Shown: positions 9,026 through 17,559, numbered from the stretch's first letter. The stretch: DNA of 64,000 nt from JABFXX01 sp964419605 (GCA_964419605.1 CAYQQM010000008.1:21329-85328), one strand, 5' to 3'. Notes: generated from the sequence alone by a model not told the origin. Translations and numbers: made by a program.

Positions 9026-9051
9026 CGGGGGTTCGACTCCCCAAGCGGCCA
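9026..9051 (+). other. tRNA 3'-end-like fragment (T-arm and acceptor side)
   Basis: Bases 9027-9042 read as five G, TTCGACT, four C: a T-arm with the invariant TTCGA loop, followed by a stretch ending GCGGCCA. No 5' half, D-arm or anticodon arm precedes it, so it is not a tRNA gene. Such 3' fragments are left by integrative elements that use tRNA genes as attachment sites. It could also be a chance match. Confidence 0.3.
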
Positions 9052-9121
9052 AGCGTCGCTTCTGTAAGCGATTCGCTACAACAAGTTTGAGACGTTATCA
9101 CTCACTCGTTGATCCTAGACC

Positions 9122-10396
9122 ATGGATAATCATCGCGTGGCAGCCATCCAGCAGCTCGCGTTTACGATCGTCGAAGAACTGCGCGACGGGCTTGGACCGA
9201 CCGATGCGGTGATCGCGTCGATGAAGGCGATTCGCGATGAGGTAAGTCGCGCGCTGACGGCGGTGAAGACGCTGCACTTCGGACGCTTCGTGTTGCTTCC
9301 GGATGAGCCCGGTGGGGAGCTTAGGCGCTTGGCATTTGAGAGCAATCACGACGGTCCCGTGGAAGCTCATCTGGAGGAGATCGCCGACGCGCTCCGGCCA
9401 TTTGAGGACCGGTTGTTCTTGTGGAAAGGGTTCCGCAATGGACAGTTCGTGAGCTTCGCGATGCAGCACGCGCTGCCCGCCGCCGCGTTTTATCTCGGAC
9501 ATCCAGGCTTGAGCGTTGGCCAGATTCTTGCGGACGATGAAGTGCGCGATCGTTTGGCCGAACTCCTCGACGATATGGACACCGCCGGTGAGCTCCATGG
9601 CAGAACTGCGTGCAATATCCGCGAGGCATTGCTGAGCAAGCTGACGAGCGACGGCAAGCCCCGCAGACTCGGGGCGGTCGATCGCGAGCTTCCCGTGCAG
9701 CCGTTTGCGAAGTGGAAATTCTACCTGACCGCGTTTGGCGCGGGCTTGGCCGCGCTTACCATCGGCGCTCCAGGTGTGCTCAGTTTTCTGGCTGTCGAGG
9801 CCCGCCAGCGAGCGTTCGACGCTAAGCCTGGCCAGGAGCCCAAGCTGGTCAGCGAGGGAGATCCTCGCCTAAATCCGATTATCGACCACGAAGATCGCGT
9901 GACGCAGAACGGGCTCACGCACTTCGTTCCGCTGCGACCGGGGATTGTGCGAAAAACCGCGTTGAGCCTCGTTTTATGGTTCATCGAGCAAACTCGCCAG
10001 CATATTGCCTATCAAGGAGCGCTCGGCGGCATTACCAGCATCCACTTTGCGCGGTGGGTCGTGTTGCCCGACGACCGCGTGTTGTTCTTCAGCAACTACG
10101 ACGGGAGCTGGGAGGCGTATCTCGGCGACTTCGTTGACCACGCTGCGATTGGCTTGAGCGCCGTGTGGTCGAACACCAAGTGGTTCCCCAAGGCCTATGC
10201 ACTCGTTCTGAAAGGCGCGGCTCAGGAGTCGAGCTTCAAGCAGTGGACGCGCACGTTCCAGGTGGAAAACCAGATTTGGTGCAGCGCATATCCTCATCTT
10301 ACCGTGCAGAACATCCTGGACAATGCGCGTATCCGCGAGGGCGCTATCGGAACGATGACCGAAGAACGAGCGCGGGCCTGGCTCGCGCTATTCTAG
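9122..10396 (+). CDS. DyP-peroxidase-associated protein with an internally repeated module
   Basis: This 424-aa protein contains the same module twice: TLHFGRFVLLPD...FESNHDGPVEAHLEEIADA near residues 54-95 and SIHFARWVVLPDDRVLFFSNYDGSWEAYLGDFVDHAA near 303-340. The shared core is HFxRxVxLPD, S-N-x-D-G and E-x-Y/H-L. A hydrophobic segment (FYLTAFGAGLAALTIGAPGVLSFL, about residues 200-223) lies between them. Proteins with this motif occur beside DyP-type peroxidase genes in many bacteria. Here the DyP gene begins 12 bases after this stop with its own ribosome-binding site, so the two form an operon. Function unknown; a heme- or substrate-handling partner of the peroxidase is a reasonable guess. 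Confidence 0.78.
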   Translation: MDNHRVAAIQQLAFTIVEELRDGLGPTDAVIASMKAIRDEVSRALTAVKTLHFGRFVLLPDEPGGELRRLAFESNHDGPVEAHLEEIADALRPFEDRLFLWKGFRNGQFVSFAMQHALPAAAFYLGHPGLSVGQILADDEVRDRLAELLDDMDTAGELHGRTACNIREALLSKLTSDGKPRRLGAVDRELPVQPFAKWKFYLTAFGAGLAALTIGAPGVLSFLAVEARQRAFDAKPGQEPKLVSEGDPRLNPIIDHEDRVTQNGLTHFVPLRPGIVRKTALSLVLWFIEQTRQHIAYQGALGGITSIHFARWVVLPDDRVLFFSNYDGSWEAYLGDFVDHAAIGLSAVWSNTKWFPKAYALVLKGAAQESSFKQWTRTFQVENQIWCSAYPHLTVQNILDNARIREGAIGTMTEERARAWLALF

Positions 10397-10407
10397 AAGG
10401 AGCTACC

Positions 10408-11772
10408 GTGGACGACACAATCCCGAGCCTCGACCTCGATGACATTCAGGGCATCGTGTTGTTCGCATACGCATCGCTCGCGAAGGCTGCCTACGTGCAC
10501 GTGAATTTTCCGGCTTCCGCTGGATCGCGGCCGAACACGTGGCTGGCAAAGTTCGCGAACGACGTTGCACCGGCCAATGTGCGCACCGGAAAGGTCGGCG
10601 ACAAGATCCATGTCGCTTTCACCGCACCGGGGATGGCAAGGCTCGGCGTGTTACAGCAGGAACTCGAGACATTTCCCCGCGAACTCCAGCAGGGCATGGG
10701 GCACGAGCTTCGCGCCCACGTGATCGGCGACGAGGCCGAGAATCATCCCGAGACATGGGAGGTCGGCGGGCCGCACAACCGGCCGGTGCATGCGCTAATG
10801 ATGCTGTATTCGCATAACGCAGATTCGATCGCGCGCCTGCGCGAGCGCGAAGCGGCGCGTGTGGCTGACTTTGGCGGCGAGATTGTTCACATCGACGAAG
10901 CGTACCTTCAAGACAAGGAGCACTTTGGCTTTGCGGATGGGATCGAGCAGCCGCACATCGCCGGATCGCCGCGCAACAAGCCAGACCATTTCGTCGAGGT
11001 TCCAGCCGGGGAGTTCATTCTCGGCTACCCGAATGCGTACTCGGAGATGCCTCCTTCTCCGCGCGGCGCGGATGGCTTTGATATCGGCAAGAACGGTACG
11101 TACCTGGTGTATCGGAAGCTACGACAAGACGTTGCCGCATTCTGGCAAGCGATGCTCGCGCAAACAGCGTGCGATAGCGATCCGATCGCATGCGCTGCGC
11201 GCACCGTGGGGCGCTGGCCAAGTGGCGCGCCGCTGGTGAACTATCCGAGTGCCGATATTTCTGCGGGCGAAGATTTCGAACCAGCGTTTGAATTCACGAA
11301 ACGCGATCCCGATGGGGTGCGCTGCCCGCTCGGCGCCCATATTCGTCGCGCGAACCCGCGCGATATGCTGTTGCCGGATCCGGAGTCGTCCATGAAGGCG
11401 GTGCAACGGCACCGGCTATTGCGGCGCGGGCGAGTGTATGGCCCGCCGTCGCCAGAGTTGATTCGCGATCGCGCTCTCAGCGACGGTCACGAGCGCGGCC
11501 TGGTGTTTGTTGCGCTCAACGCAAGTATTCGGCGGCAGTTTGAGTTTGTGCAACAGACGTGGATCAACAACCCAAAATTCGCGGGCCTCTATGATGAGAC
11601 CGATCCGCTTGTGGCGACCACCCCCAGTCATCCAGCGCAGATGACGATTCCGGGGATGCCGGTTCGGTCAAAGCTCTACGGACTCCCCCGATTTGTCACG
11701 ACACGCGGAGGCGGTTACTTTTTTCTCCCCGGACTCCGGGCGCTGCAGTGGCTAGCGGCTAGCAATCCTTGA
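10408..11772 (+). CDS. DyP-type heme peroxidase
   Basis: This 454-aa protein belongs to the dye-decolorising peroxidase family, which uses H2O2 and heme to oxidise dyes, lignin-like phenolics and related substrates. The GxxDG motif that carries the distal catalytic aspartate appears as FGFADGIEQP (about residues 172-181). RCPLGAHIRRANPRD further on is the conserved segment around the proximal heme side in the larger DyP subfamily. The start is the GTG at 10408, preceded by AAGGAGC; the frame extends upstream but only inside the previous gene. No Tat signal is visible, so it is either cytoplasmic or cargo of a compartment. Length fits the longer C/D-type DyPs. Confidence 0.93.
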   Translation: MDDTIPSLDLDDIQGIVLFAYASLAKAAYVHVNFPASAGSRPNTWLAKFANDVAPANVRTGKVGDKIHVAFTAPGMARLGVLQQELETFPRELQQGMGHELRAHVIGDEAENHPETWEVGGPHNRPVHALMMLYSHNADSIARLREREAARVADFGGEIVHIDEAYLQDKEHFGFADGIEQPHIAGSPRNKPDHFVEVPAGEFILGYPNAYSEMPPSPRGADGFDIGKNGTYLVYRKLRQDVAAFWQAMLAQTACDSDPIACAARTVGRWPSGAPLVNYPSADISAGEDFEPAFEFTKRDPDGVRCPLGAHIRRANPRDMLLPDPESSMKAVQRHRLLRRGRVYGPPSPELIRDRALSDGHERGLVFVALNASIRRQFEFVQQTWINNPKFAGLYDETDPLVATTPSHPAQMTIPGMPVRSKLYGLPRFVTTRGGGYFFLPGLRALQWLAASNP

Positions 11773-11825
11773 AGATGAGTAACGGACGGCTGTCGGGCCG
11801 CGGCTGTTGCTAGGATGGCGTCGAA

Positions 11826-12584
11826 ATGACGGATGTCTTACGGCTGCTGCAATTTTCGGACACTCATTTGTTCGCCGACCGAGCCGGTAGTTTCAGGGGC
11901 ATTTGTACGTTCGACTCGTTTGCGAGAGTGCTGGAATTGGCGCGTTCAGCCCACGCAGCCACGACGGACGCGCTACTGTTGACCGGGGACTCCGTCAACG
12001 ACGAGCCGGATGGCTACGCCCACGTAATTTCCCTGCTTCGGCCGCTTGGCAAGCCGGTCTATGGACTGCCGGGAAATCACGACCGGCGCGATGCCATGCA
12101 GTCCGAGTTCGGCCGGGCTAGGTTTCAGATCGGCGGGCATGCTGACTTCGCACATTGGCGCGTGATCTTGCTCGACAGCGTCGTTCCAGACCACGCACAT
12201 GGAGAGCTACCGCGAGCCGAGTTGCAGCGTCTCGAAACGACGCTTTCCACCGCTGGTTCTCGGCAGGTGCTCATCGCTCTGCACCACCACCCGGTTTCGC
12301 TTGGAAGTGCCTGGCTCGACGGGGTGGGGCTGCGCAACGGACCTGAGCTTTTCGCAATCACCGACCGCTACCCAAATATCCGCGCGATCTGCTGGGGCCA
12401 CGTGCATCAGCAATTTGAAGCGGATCGCCGGGGCGTGCGGCTAATGTCCGCGCCGTCGACTTGTGTGCAGTTTATGCCACGGGTCGACGAGTTTGCGATC
12501 GAAGACACTCCGCCGGGATATCGCCGACTGGAGCTGTATCCGGATGGCACAGTCGAAAGCTCGGTCTTTCGGGTCGATGTCTAG
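11826..12584 (+). CDS. cpdA: CpdA-like metallophosphoesterase (3',5'-cyclic nucleotide phosphodiesterase type)
   Basis: This 252-aa enzyme has all five calcineurin-type metal motifs: DTH at residues 12-14, GDSVND, GNHDRRD, HHHP and GHVHQ. The order and spacing match class III cyclic-nucleotide phosphodiesterases such as E. coli CpdA, which hydrolyse cAMP. It stands alone, 50 bases after the DyP gene on the same strand, so co-transcription is possible. Substrate is inferred from family; other class III members act on different phosphodiesters. Confidence 0.85.
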   Translation: MTDVLRLLQFSDTHLFADRAGSFRGICTFDSFARVLELARSAHAATTDALLLTGDSVNDEPDGYAHVISLLRPLGKPVYGLPGNHDRRDAMQSEFGRARFQIGGHADFAHWRVILLDSVVPDHAHGELPRAELQRLETTLSTAGSRQVLIALHHHPVSLGSAWLDGVGLRNGPELFAITDRYPNIRAICWGHVHQQFEADRRGVRLMSAPSTCVQFMPRVDEFAIEDTPPGYRRLELYPDGTVESSVFRVDV

Positions 12585-12663
12585 GACGCGTGACGCGGCC
12601 CACTCCGCGATAACGGATCGCGTCCATCTCTGGCGTTACGCGTGAAGCGTAGCGAGGTCACAT

Positions 12664-12691
12664 TTGTCGACGGTGTAGGGTCGCGTATTAA
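12664..12691 (+). promoter_or_regulatory. Candidate sigma-70 promoter for the SGNH lipoprotein gene
   Basis: TTGTCG (12664-12669) and TATTAA (12686-12691) are separated by 16 bases and lie about 40 bases upstream of the ATG at 12731. Reasonable match to a housekeeping promoter, not unique. Confidence 0.4.
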
Positions 12692-12730
12692 GGCGTTTGG
12701 GAATCCAAGGTGGCATGTTAAGAAAAGTCA

Positions 12731-14113
12731 ATGAGAAGTAGGAAACCCGTCGTTTTCGCCGTGAGCTTGCTCGCGTGCGGCATTGGAATGTCGTCTTGTG
12801 CAGGTACACCCACTCCAGACGAAGCTGACCCGGCCCCGGACAGGAGTGTCTCGTCTTCGTCACCCTTGACCGAGCTCGCTGCCGACGACTTTGACCGACC
12901 CAACGAGGTTCCGTTGTCCGACCAAGGAAAGTGGAGGGGCAACTATACCCATGCTTCGGACCTTCAGCTTGTGGCAGACAGCATTCAGGCCACGTCGACG
13001 TCGGAGGATAACGTGATGTCCTACGTGGGCATCGCCACTCCGAACGATCAATACGCCCGCATCACTCTGAAAACGCTGCGCAACAGTGGCACCACAAGCT
13101 TTCCAGGGGTGTTGTTGCGATGGGGGGAGGGATCCGATTTCGATGGCTACGACTGTCGCGTTGCTGGTCCTTCCGCTTCACGCATCGCAACATGGGTGCG
13201 TGGCAAATTCAAACAATTGAGTTGGCACAACGGTACGAGCTGGGAGACGGGTGATGATGTTCAGTGTGAAATCGAAGGCACATCGATTCGCATGTATCGC
13301 ATCCGCGACGGAATCAAAACGTTAGCCGCAACTGCCAGTGACGATTCTCACTCGAATGGGAGGGCGGGGGTAATTATTTTCTCGGGCGGTAACATCCAAG
13401 ATGTTCAATTGGACGCAATGAAAATCGGACGCATTGGTAGTTCGCCGACTCCTCCAAAGAGCCATTCACGCCTGGGCTGTTTGTTACCGCTTGGTGACTC
13501 CATTACTCAAGCAAACGGCGCTCATCTGGGATATCGCTACCGTCTGTGGGAAAAGCTGAAACAATCCGGTATCCAACTCAATTTTGTTGGCTCGATGCAT
13601 AGCAATTACACGCGTACTCCGAACTATCCCGATCCGACCTTTGACCGCGATCACGAGGGACATTGGGGATGGCGGGCGGATAGGTTGCTCCAGTCGCTTC
13701 CCGGATGGCTCTCGGGTTACACGCCAGGGATTGCGCTGGTGCATGTTGGATCGAATGATGTTTTTCAAGGGCAGTCGAACGAAACCACGATCTCTGAAAT
13801 CGCCGGTATCATTGACGTGCTTCGTGGTGACAATCCGAGCGTTGCCATCTTGTTGGCCCAGCTAATTCCTCCAGCCGACGCTGCGCCGCGGCAGCAAGTG
13901 ATCGATCTGAATCGTCGAATTTCCGAACTGGCAGCATCGAAAAGTACGATGGCGTCGCCCGTTACGATCGTAAATCAATTCGCCGGATTTGACCCCGCAG
14001 CAGATACCTACGATGGAGTTCATCCCAATGAGAGCGGTGAACGAAAGATGGCCGATAAATGGTACACAGCCATGCAAACGTTAATCGCCGACGGGTTGAC
14101 CGATTGCCCATAG
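12731..14113 (+). CDS. Lipoprotein with C-terminal SGNH/GDSL hydrolase domain
   Basis: This 460-aa exported protein has a signal peptide ending in a lipobox (MSSC, cysteine 23), an acidic linker, a beta-rich domain of about residues 45-230 that resembles a concanavalin-like carbohydrate-binding or LamG-type fold, and an SGNH hydrolase domain from about 250 to the end. The hydrolase blocks are visible: GDSIT near residue 255 (nucleophile serine), GWRAD, HVGSNDV (Asn block) and DGVHPNESG (Asp/His block). Enzymes of this type deacetylate polysaccharides or hydrolyse esters. It is transcribed alone and followed by a GC-rich hairpin. Confidence 0.88.
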   Translation: MRSRKPVVFAVSLLACGIGMSSCAGTPTPDEADPAPDRSVSSSSPLTELAADDFDRPNEVPLSDQGKWRGNYTHASDLQLVADSIQATSTSEDNVMSYVGIATPNDQYARITLKTLRNSGTTSFPGVLLRWGEGSDFDGYDCRVAGPSASRIATWVRGKFKQLSWHNGTSWETGDDVQCEIEGTSIRMYRIRDGIKTLAATASDDSHSNGRAGVIIFSGGNIQDVQLDAMKIGRIGSSPTPPKSHSRLGCLLPLGDSITQANGAHLGYRYRLWEKLKQSGIQLNFVGSMHSNYTRTPNYPDPTFDRDHEGHWGWRADRLLQSLPGWLSGYTPGIALVHVGSNDVFQGQSNETTISEIAGIIDVLRGDNPSVAILLAQLIPPADAAPRQQVIDLNRRISELAASKSTMASPVTIVNQFAGFDPAADTYDGVHPNESGERKMADKWYTAMQTLIADGLTDCP

Positions 14114-14128
14114 TAGGTCGGGCGTGGC

Positions 14129-14157
14129 TGCCCCGGTAATCTCAGCGCGCCGGGGCA
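14129..14157 (+). terminator. GC-rich hairpin after the SGNH lipoprotein gene
   Basis: TGCCCCGG (14129-14136) and CCGGGGCA (14150-14157) form a perfect 8-bp stem around a 13-base loop, 16 bases after the stop codon. The T-run after it is weak (CTGTTTGG). Confidence 0.5.
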
Positions 14158-14224
14158 CTGTTTGGTGCTCCGACTCCGCGTAGGTTGTCTTGACACCCGC
14201 AGATTTGTGTTTGAGGGTCTGTCG

Positions 14225-14770
14225 ATGGCAGCCGTAGAACCTGTGCCCATACAGTGCCGCCCAGTTGACCGTGTTGCGGTTCACCTGAACCAAGAGCCAC
14301 CTGCACAGCTTCCACAGATGTGTCCCCTTGCGGACTTAGCTTTACTTCGCCAATCGAGTCATCGCACCCGAACCAATGACGTATACGACGAGCTTTCAGC
14401 GAGCGAACTTGGCCTCGCCGTCACGGACTTGGCGGTTTTGATTCTAGGCGCCAAGTACCATAGGTCCCCAACCGCGGCTCGGGCGAGAGCGTCGCGGAAT
14501 TGGTGGGACGCCGTCAAAGGTCTGCACGATTCGCTGACCCGTCTGGAAAGCGCTTTGCGAAAGGCTGGGGTTTTGAAAGACGGTGAGTACCTATCGGATG
14601 CGCGAGAGGCGATTCACGCGACAAAGGTCCCCGAGTCCTCCACGTCACAGTGGATCCGAGAGCTGAAAGATCAAGGTGTTCCCAGCAAGGTTGCAGAGGG
14701 ATGGGCGAAGTCGTTCGATGCCATCGTTGAGAAAGCGAAAGCGTTGTTCGAGCCGACGAGTGGCTACTAG
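14225..14770 (+). CDS. Hypothetical protein
   Basis: I do not recognise this protein. The frame is open from 14162; ATG 14225 (MAAVEPVP) gives 181 aa. The first ~60 residues look non-conserved, while the C-terminal 110 residues (NWWDAVKGLHDSLTRLESALRKAG ... SQWIRELKDQGVPSKVAEGWAKSFDAIVEKAKALF) form amphipathic helices and look genuinely coding. No signal peptide or membrane segment. It lies at the edge of the accessory stretch that includes the mobile mystery protein pair and may belong to it. Confidence 0.5.
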   Translation: MAAVEPVPIQCRPVDRVAVHLNQEPPAQLPQMCPLADLALLRQSSHRTRTNDVYDELSASELGLAVTDLAVLILGAKYHRSPTAARARASRNWWDAVKGLHDSLTRLESALRKAGVLKDGEYLSDAREAIHATKVPESSTSQWIRELKDQGVPSKVAEGWAKSFDAIVEKAKALFEPTSGY

Positions 14771-14897
14771 GCTGGCCTACGTGGCCTAGGCGAAGACGTG
14801 CACTGGGACAAGTTGCAAGTCGATCGCTGATTCCGGAACGTAATCCCCGAGTGGATTGACCAGCCGCCGCTCTTTGTCGCCGGCCTGAACCTTATTA

Positions 14898-14970
14898 AGA
14901 CAATACATAGGATGCCATCTTCTTAATATAAGGCATCCTAAAAGTTGTCTCAAATGACATGATAGACAAC
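14898..14970. promoter_or_regulatory. Nested inverted repeats, candidate operator of the mobile mystery protein operon
   Basis: A perfect 9-bp inverted repeat, TAGGATGCC (14908-14916) and GGCATCCTA (14932-14940), encloses an AT-rich 15-base loop and is itself flanked by AGACAA (14898-14903) and TTGTCT (14946-14951). A third AGACAA lies at 14965-14970. This is markedly AT-rich against its surroundings and sits just before the HTH gene, so autoregulation by that HTH protein is likely. Confidence 0.55.
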
Positions 14971-14988
14971 CCATGTTATGCTTTAAAC

Positions 14989-15465
14989 ATGAGACGAAAC
15001 CCAAAACGGCTCCACCGGCAGCGGGCCCATATGGACGTCAAACTGGATGCGCTGCGCCCTTCGCTCGATCAGGCGACAACGCCACGCGGCGGATGGCTAA
15101 GAGCCATCCGTGACAGCATTGGAATGTCGGCTACGCAGCTCGGTCAGCGACTCGGGATCAGCAAGCAAGCGGTCCTCAAACTCGAGAGCAACGAGGTCCG
15201 GAAGTCTCTTTCCATCGGATCTCTCGAGCGTGTCGCCCGCGCGCTCGGGTGCCGGCTAGCATATGCGGTCATCCCCGATGAGTCGCTGGGAGCGCAGCTC
15301 GAGCGTCGGGCTCGGCTTGTTGCCCAACGGAGCCTAATGCGCATTGGTCACTCGATGGCACTCGAGGCTCAACAGCCACCTGGGTCGCTCCACGACCTTC
15401 AAGTCACCGAGCTGGCAAACGAGCTGAAGGACCGGCTTAGCACTGAGCTCTGGGAGGATGAATGA
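14989..15465 (+). CDS. Mobile mystery protein A (HTH antitoxin-like)
   Basis: This 158-aa protein has a Cro/C1-type helix-turn-helix (GWLRAIRDSIGMSATQLG, then RLGISKQAVLKLESNE) around residues 35-70 and the N-terminal arginine-rich leader RNPKRLHRQR followed by MDVKLDALRP that characterises mobile mystery protein A (TIGR02612). In that family it always precedes a Fic-domain protein, as here: the next ATG overlaps its stop (ATGA). It probably represses its own operon through the upstream dyad and may neutralise the Fic partner. The start at 14989 (MRRNP) is preferred over 14959 because the dyad and third half-site lie just upstream. Role as antitoxin is inferred. Confidence 0.82.
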   Translation: MRRNPKRLHRQRAHMDVKLDALRPSLDQATTPRGGWLRAIRDSIGMSATQLGQRLGISKQAVLKLESNEVRKSLSIGSLERVARALGCRLAYAVIPDESLGAQLERRARLVAQRSLMRIGHSMALEAQQPPGSLHDLQVTELANELKDRLSTELWEDE

Positions 15466-16043
15466 GAATCTCGTATCCGCCTGGCGCGACACCGCTAGAT
15501 CCGGTTGAAGCAGCTGGCCTGGTTCCGACGTCGATCTCGACGCAGGGCGAACTCAACGCATTCGAACAGGCCAACATCGCGGACGCGGAGCGGTGGGCGT
15601 TCAAGCGCAAGCGACAGGACTGTCTCACCGAGGGTTTCATTCGCGATCTGCATCGAAGGATGCTGAATCAAGTTTGGCGATGGGCGGGGACGTACAGGAC
15701 CTCGGACAACAACATCGGGGTCAGCTGGGCTCAGATTCCGGAGCGGATCCTCAGACTTTGCGGGGACGGGATCTACTGGATCGCGCACGGAACGTTCGCA
15801 TGGGATGAGCTGGCCGCGCGCTTTCATCACCGGCTCGTGGCGATTCACCCGTTCCCGAACGGGAACGGTCGTCATGCTCGACTGTTGGCTGACGTGCTCC
15901 TGCGTGCCCACGGCGAGGAGATGTTCAGTTGGGGGCGCGAATCCTTGGTCCATCCGACGGAAACCAGAAACCGCTACCTCGCCGCTTTGCGGGCAGCGGA
16001 CGATCGGAATTATGCGCCTCTGATCAAATTCGTCCGATCGTGA
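15462..16043 (+). CDS. Mobile mystery protein B (Fic/DOC domain protein)
   Basis: This 193-aa protein is a Fic-fold enzyme of the mobile mystery protein B type (TIGR02613). The catalytic motif HPFPNGNGRHAR begins at His129; most AMP-transferring Fic proteins have Asp or Glu where this has Asn133, the metal-coordinating position, so activity may be altered, although this subfamily commonly carries Asn there. GTYRTSDNNIGVSW upstream is the flap region. It would AMPylate or otherwise modify a target protein. It is translationally coupled to the HTH partner (ATGA at 15462-15465), which is typical of toxin-antitoxin style pairs found on mobile DNA. Confidence 0.87.
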   Translation: MRISYPPGATPLDPVEAAGLVPTSISTQGELNAFEQANIADAERWAFKRKRQDCLTEGFIRDLHRRMLNQVWRWAGTYRTSDNNIGVSWAQIPERILRLCGDGIYWIAHGTFAWDELAARFHHRLVAIHPFPNGNGRHARLLADVLLRAHGEEMFSWGRESLVHPTETRNRYLAALRAADDRNYAPLIKFVRS

Positions 16044-16055
16044 CACTCACCTGGG

Positions 16056-17298
16056 CTAAAGCGACAATCCGACTCGGCGGCGCGCGGTTAGGCAGTGGTC
16101 GGAACCCAGCGTGAAGTCGCGACAGGTTTTGGGCCGATCGTCGTAGATCGAGCAGGCGTAACGGCCCGTCCGCCCCGGTGTTGGATCGAAAACNNNNNNN
16201 NNNNNNNNNNNNNNNNNNNNNNNNNNNNNNNNNNNNNNNNNNNNNNNNNNNNNNNNNNNNNNNNNNNNNNNNNNNNNNNNNNNNNNNNNNNNNCCCGGCT
16301 TCGCCGGGGTGCGCAGCACTCCCGATCCGGGAGTGCGGAGGTAGATCGAAAACCCCGGCTTCGCCGGGGTGCGCAGCACTCCCGATCCGGGAGTGCGGAG
16401 GTAGATCGGGCTGTCCGCCCTCGAGCGCGATGCAGCGATCGCCCGCGCGTGCGAGCTCTAGGTACGTGGTTCGATCGATGACGTAGGCAGGGTGTTTCTT
16501 CACGACTGGGTCGCGTTTTCCGACTTCGACCGAGTGGTAGGCTGCGCGGCAGCACGCACCACAGGTTTGACAGTCGAGGGCGGGTTCGAAGCGTTCGCAT
16601 CCCGGCCAGGCGTGTTCCACCTTGCCTTGGGAGTGTCGGCATCGCTCGACGCTGCGATGGCTGAATCGCCACGCACATGTTCCACAGCTGCCAGAGGTGC
16701 CAGCGGGCAGGCCGCTGGGGTGTGGAGTGGGAATTGCCACGTCATGCCACAGGGTCGTCGGATCCGCGGCGAGGCTGCACGTTGTGGCAGCGATTTGCGC
16801 GGTGGCAGCGAGCGCATTCGCAAGGGCGGGGTTCCACGGCGGCCCCTCGGCGCGGCGCAGCCCGGAAATCGCTGCCACTACAGTGCGATCGCTGCGATCG
16901 GCAAGGACATCGCCGTGCAGATGGTTCCAAAATGACTCGCGAAACGACGTGGTCGGCGCGAGCAACCCGCGTATTCCGTACCGCGAGGCCATGACCCATT
17001 GCAGCCGAAGGCAGGCGTGTTCCCTCCATTCGTCGCTCGGCCCGGTGTTGTCCATGCCCCAATCGGGACGCTCGAACGAGGACTCTCCCTCGATCAGGGA
17101 GTGACACAGCTCGTGGAAGATCATTTGGGCCAGGCAGTCGTCAGGGTCGAGCGTATCCGCGCGACCGATCGCCAGCGTTCCTGCGCCATCGGTGGCGGCG
17201 TACGCGTCACTCGTTCGGACGACGCGCAGTCCAATACGACGCGCAACGTTCAGCCAGATCTGCGACAACGGATCCGTATACCGAGCGCTGCGAGTCAC
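16056..17298 (-). CDS. YkgJ-family Cys-cluster protein with N-terminal HExxH domain, interrupted by gap and repeat
   Basis: The N-terminal half has IFHELCHSLIEGE (HExxH, zinc-protease-like). The C-terminal half has CxxCGACC followed, beyond the gap, by YACSIYDDRPKTCRDF and a final Cys, the YkgJ zinc/iron-cluster pattern. In between, a 20-residue unit starting DLPPHSRIGS is repeated in frame because the DNA carries a 60-bp tandem repeat. A run of 100 N follows. Downstream of the N the correct frame (VFDPTPGRTGRYACS) is offset from the upstream frame by one, because the 100-N run is a placeholder of unknown true length. The start ATG at 17298 gives MTRSARYTDPLSQIW. It converges with the Fic gene 12 bases away. 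Function unknown; a metal-site or oxidoreductase accessory role fits YkgJ proteins. Confidence 0.72.
16194..16293. other. Assembly gap of 100 N inside a tandem repeat
   Basis: Exactly 100 undetermined bases. The left flank ends GATCGAAAAC, which equals the last ten bases of the 60-bp repeat unit, and the right flank begins at the start of a unit, so the gap most likely hides further copies. Confidence 0.9.
16294..16408. repeat. 60-bp palindromic tandem repeat inside a coding region
   Basis: One full unit (16294-16353) and a second copy identical for 55 bases (16354-16408). Each unit holds two hairpins: CCCGGCTTCGCCGGG and GCACTCCCGATCCGGGAGTGC. The unit is 20 codons long, so it keeps the frame of the minus-strand YkgJ gene. 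Confidence 0.9.
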
Positions 17299-17301
17299 CC
17301 G

Positions 17302-17559
17302 ATGACAGCTAGCATAAAACTTGCCGCATCGCAGACCTTGGACGAGGCTCGAGCTATGAGCACCGATGTTGCCCTTGCAGGGTTTGTATTTTGCGCCGAC
17401 GACTGGGCTGCGTATGAACCCGATTACCGCGCCGAACTTCTCGCCGCCGCCGCCGGCGGCCGTAGCGCAGAGGAGATGGCGCGCGCGCTGCGACTGTGGG
17501 ACTCAGGGCCGGTTGACGCGGGGCGCCGTGAACCGAGCGACGGGCTACCTTTGTGCTGA
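17302..17559 (+). CDS. Small hypothetical protein
   Basis: An 85-aa frame (MTASIKLAASQTLDEARAMS...) starts three bases after the divergent YkgJ gene and overlaps the tail-tube gene end by 15 bases. The sequence is acidic and alanine-rich with FVFCADDWAAYEPDYRAELLAAAAGG; no family recognised. It may be real because it fills the intergenic space, but support is thin. ATG 17356 is an alternative start. Confidence 0.35.
   Translation: MTASIKLAASQTLDEARAMSTDVALAGFVFCADDWAAYEPDYRAELLAAAAGGRSAEEMARALRLWDSGPVDAGRREPSDGLPLC

Noticed and set aside
9001..9060. Complete tRNA gene
   Set aside because: Only the T-arm and part of the acceptor 3' side can be drawn; no D-arm or anticodon arm precedes it.
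16294..16408. CRISPR array at the repeated unit
   Set aside because: The copies are directly adjacent with no spacers, and each unit is coding and palindromic.
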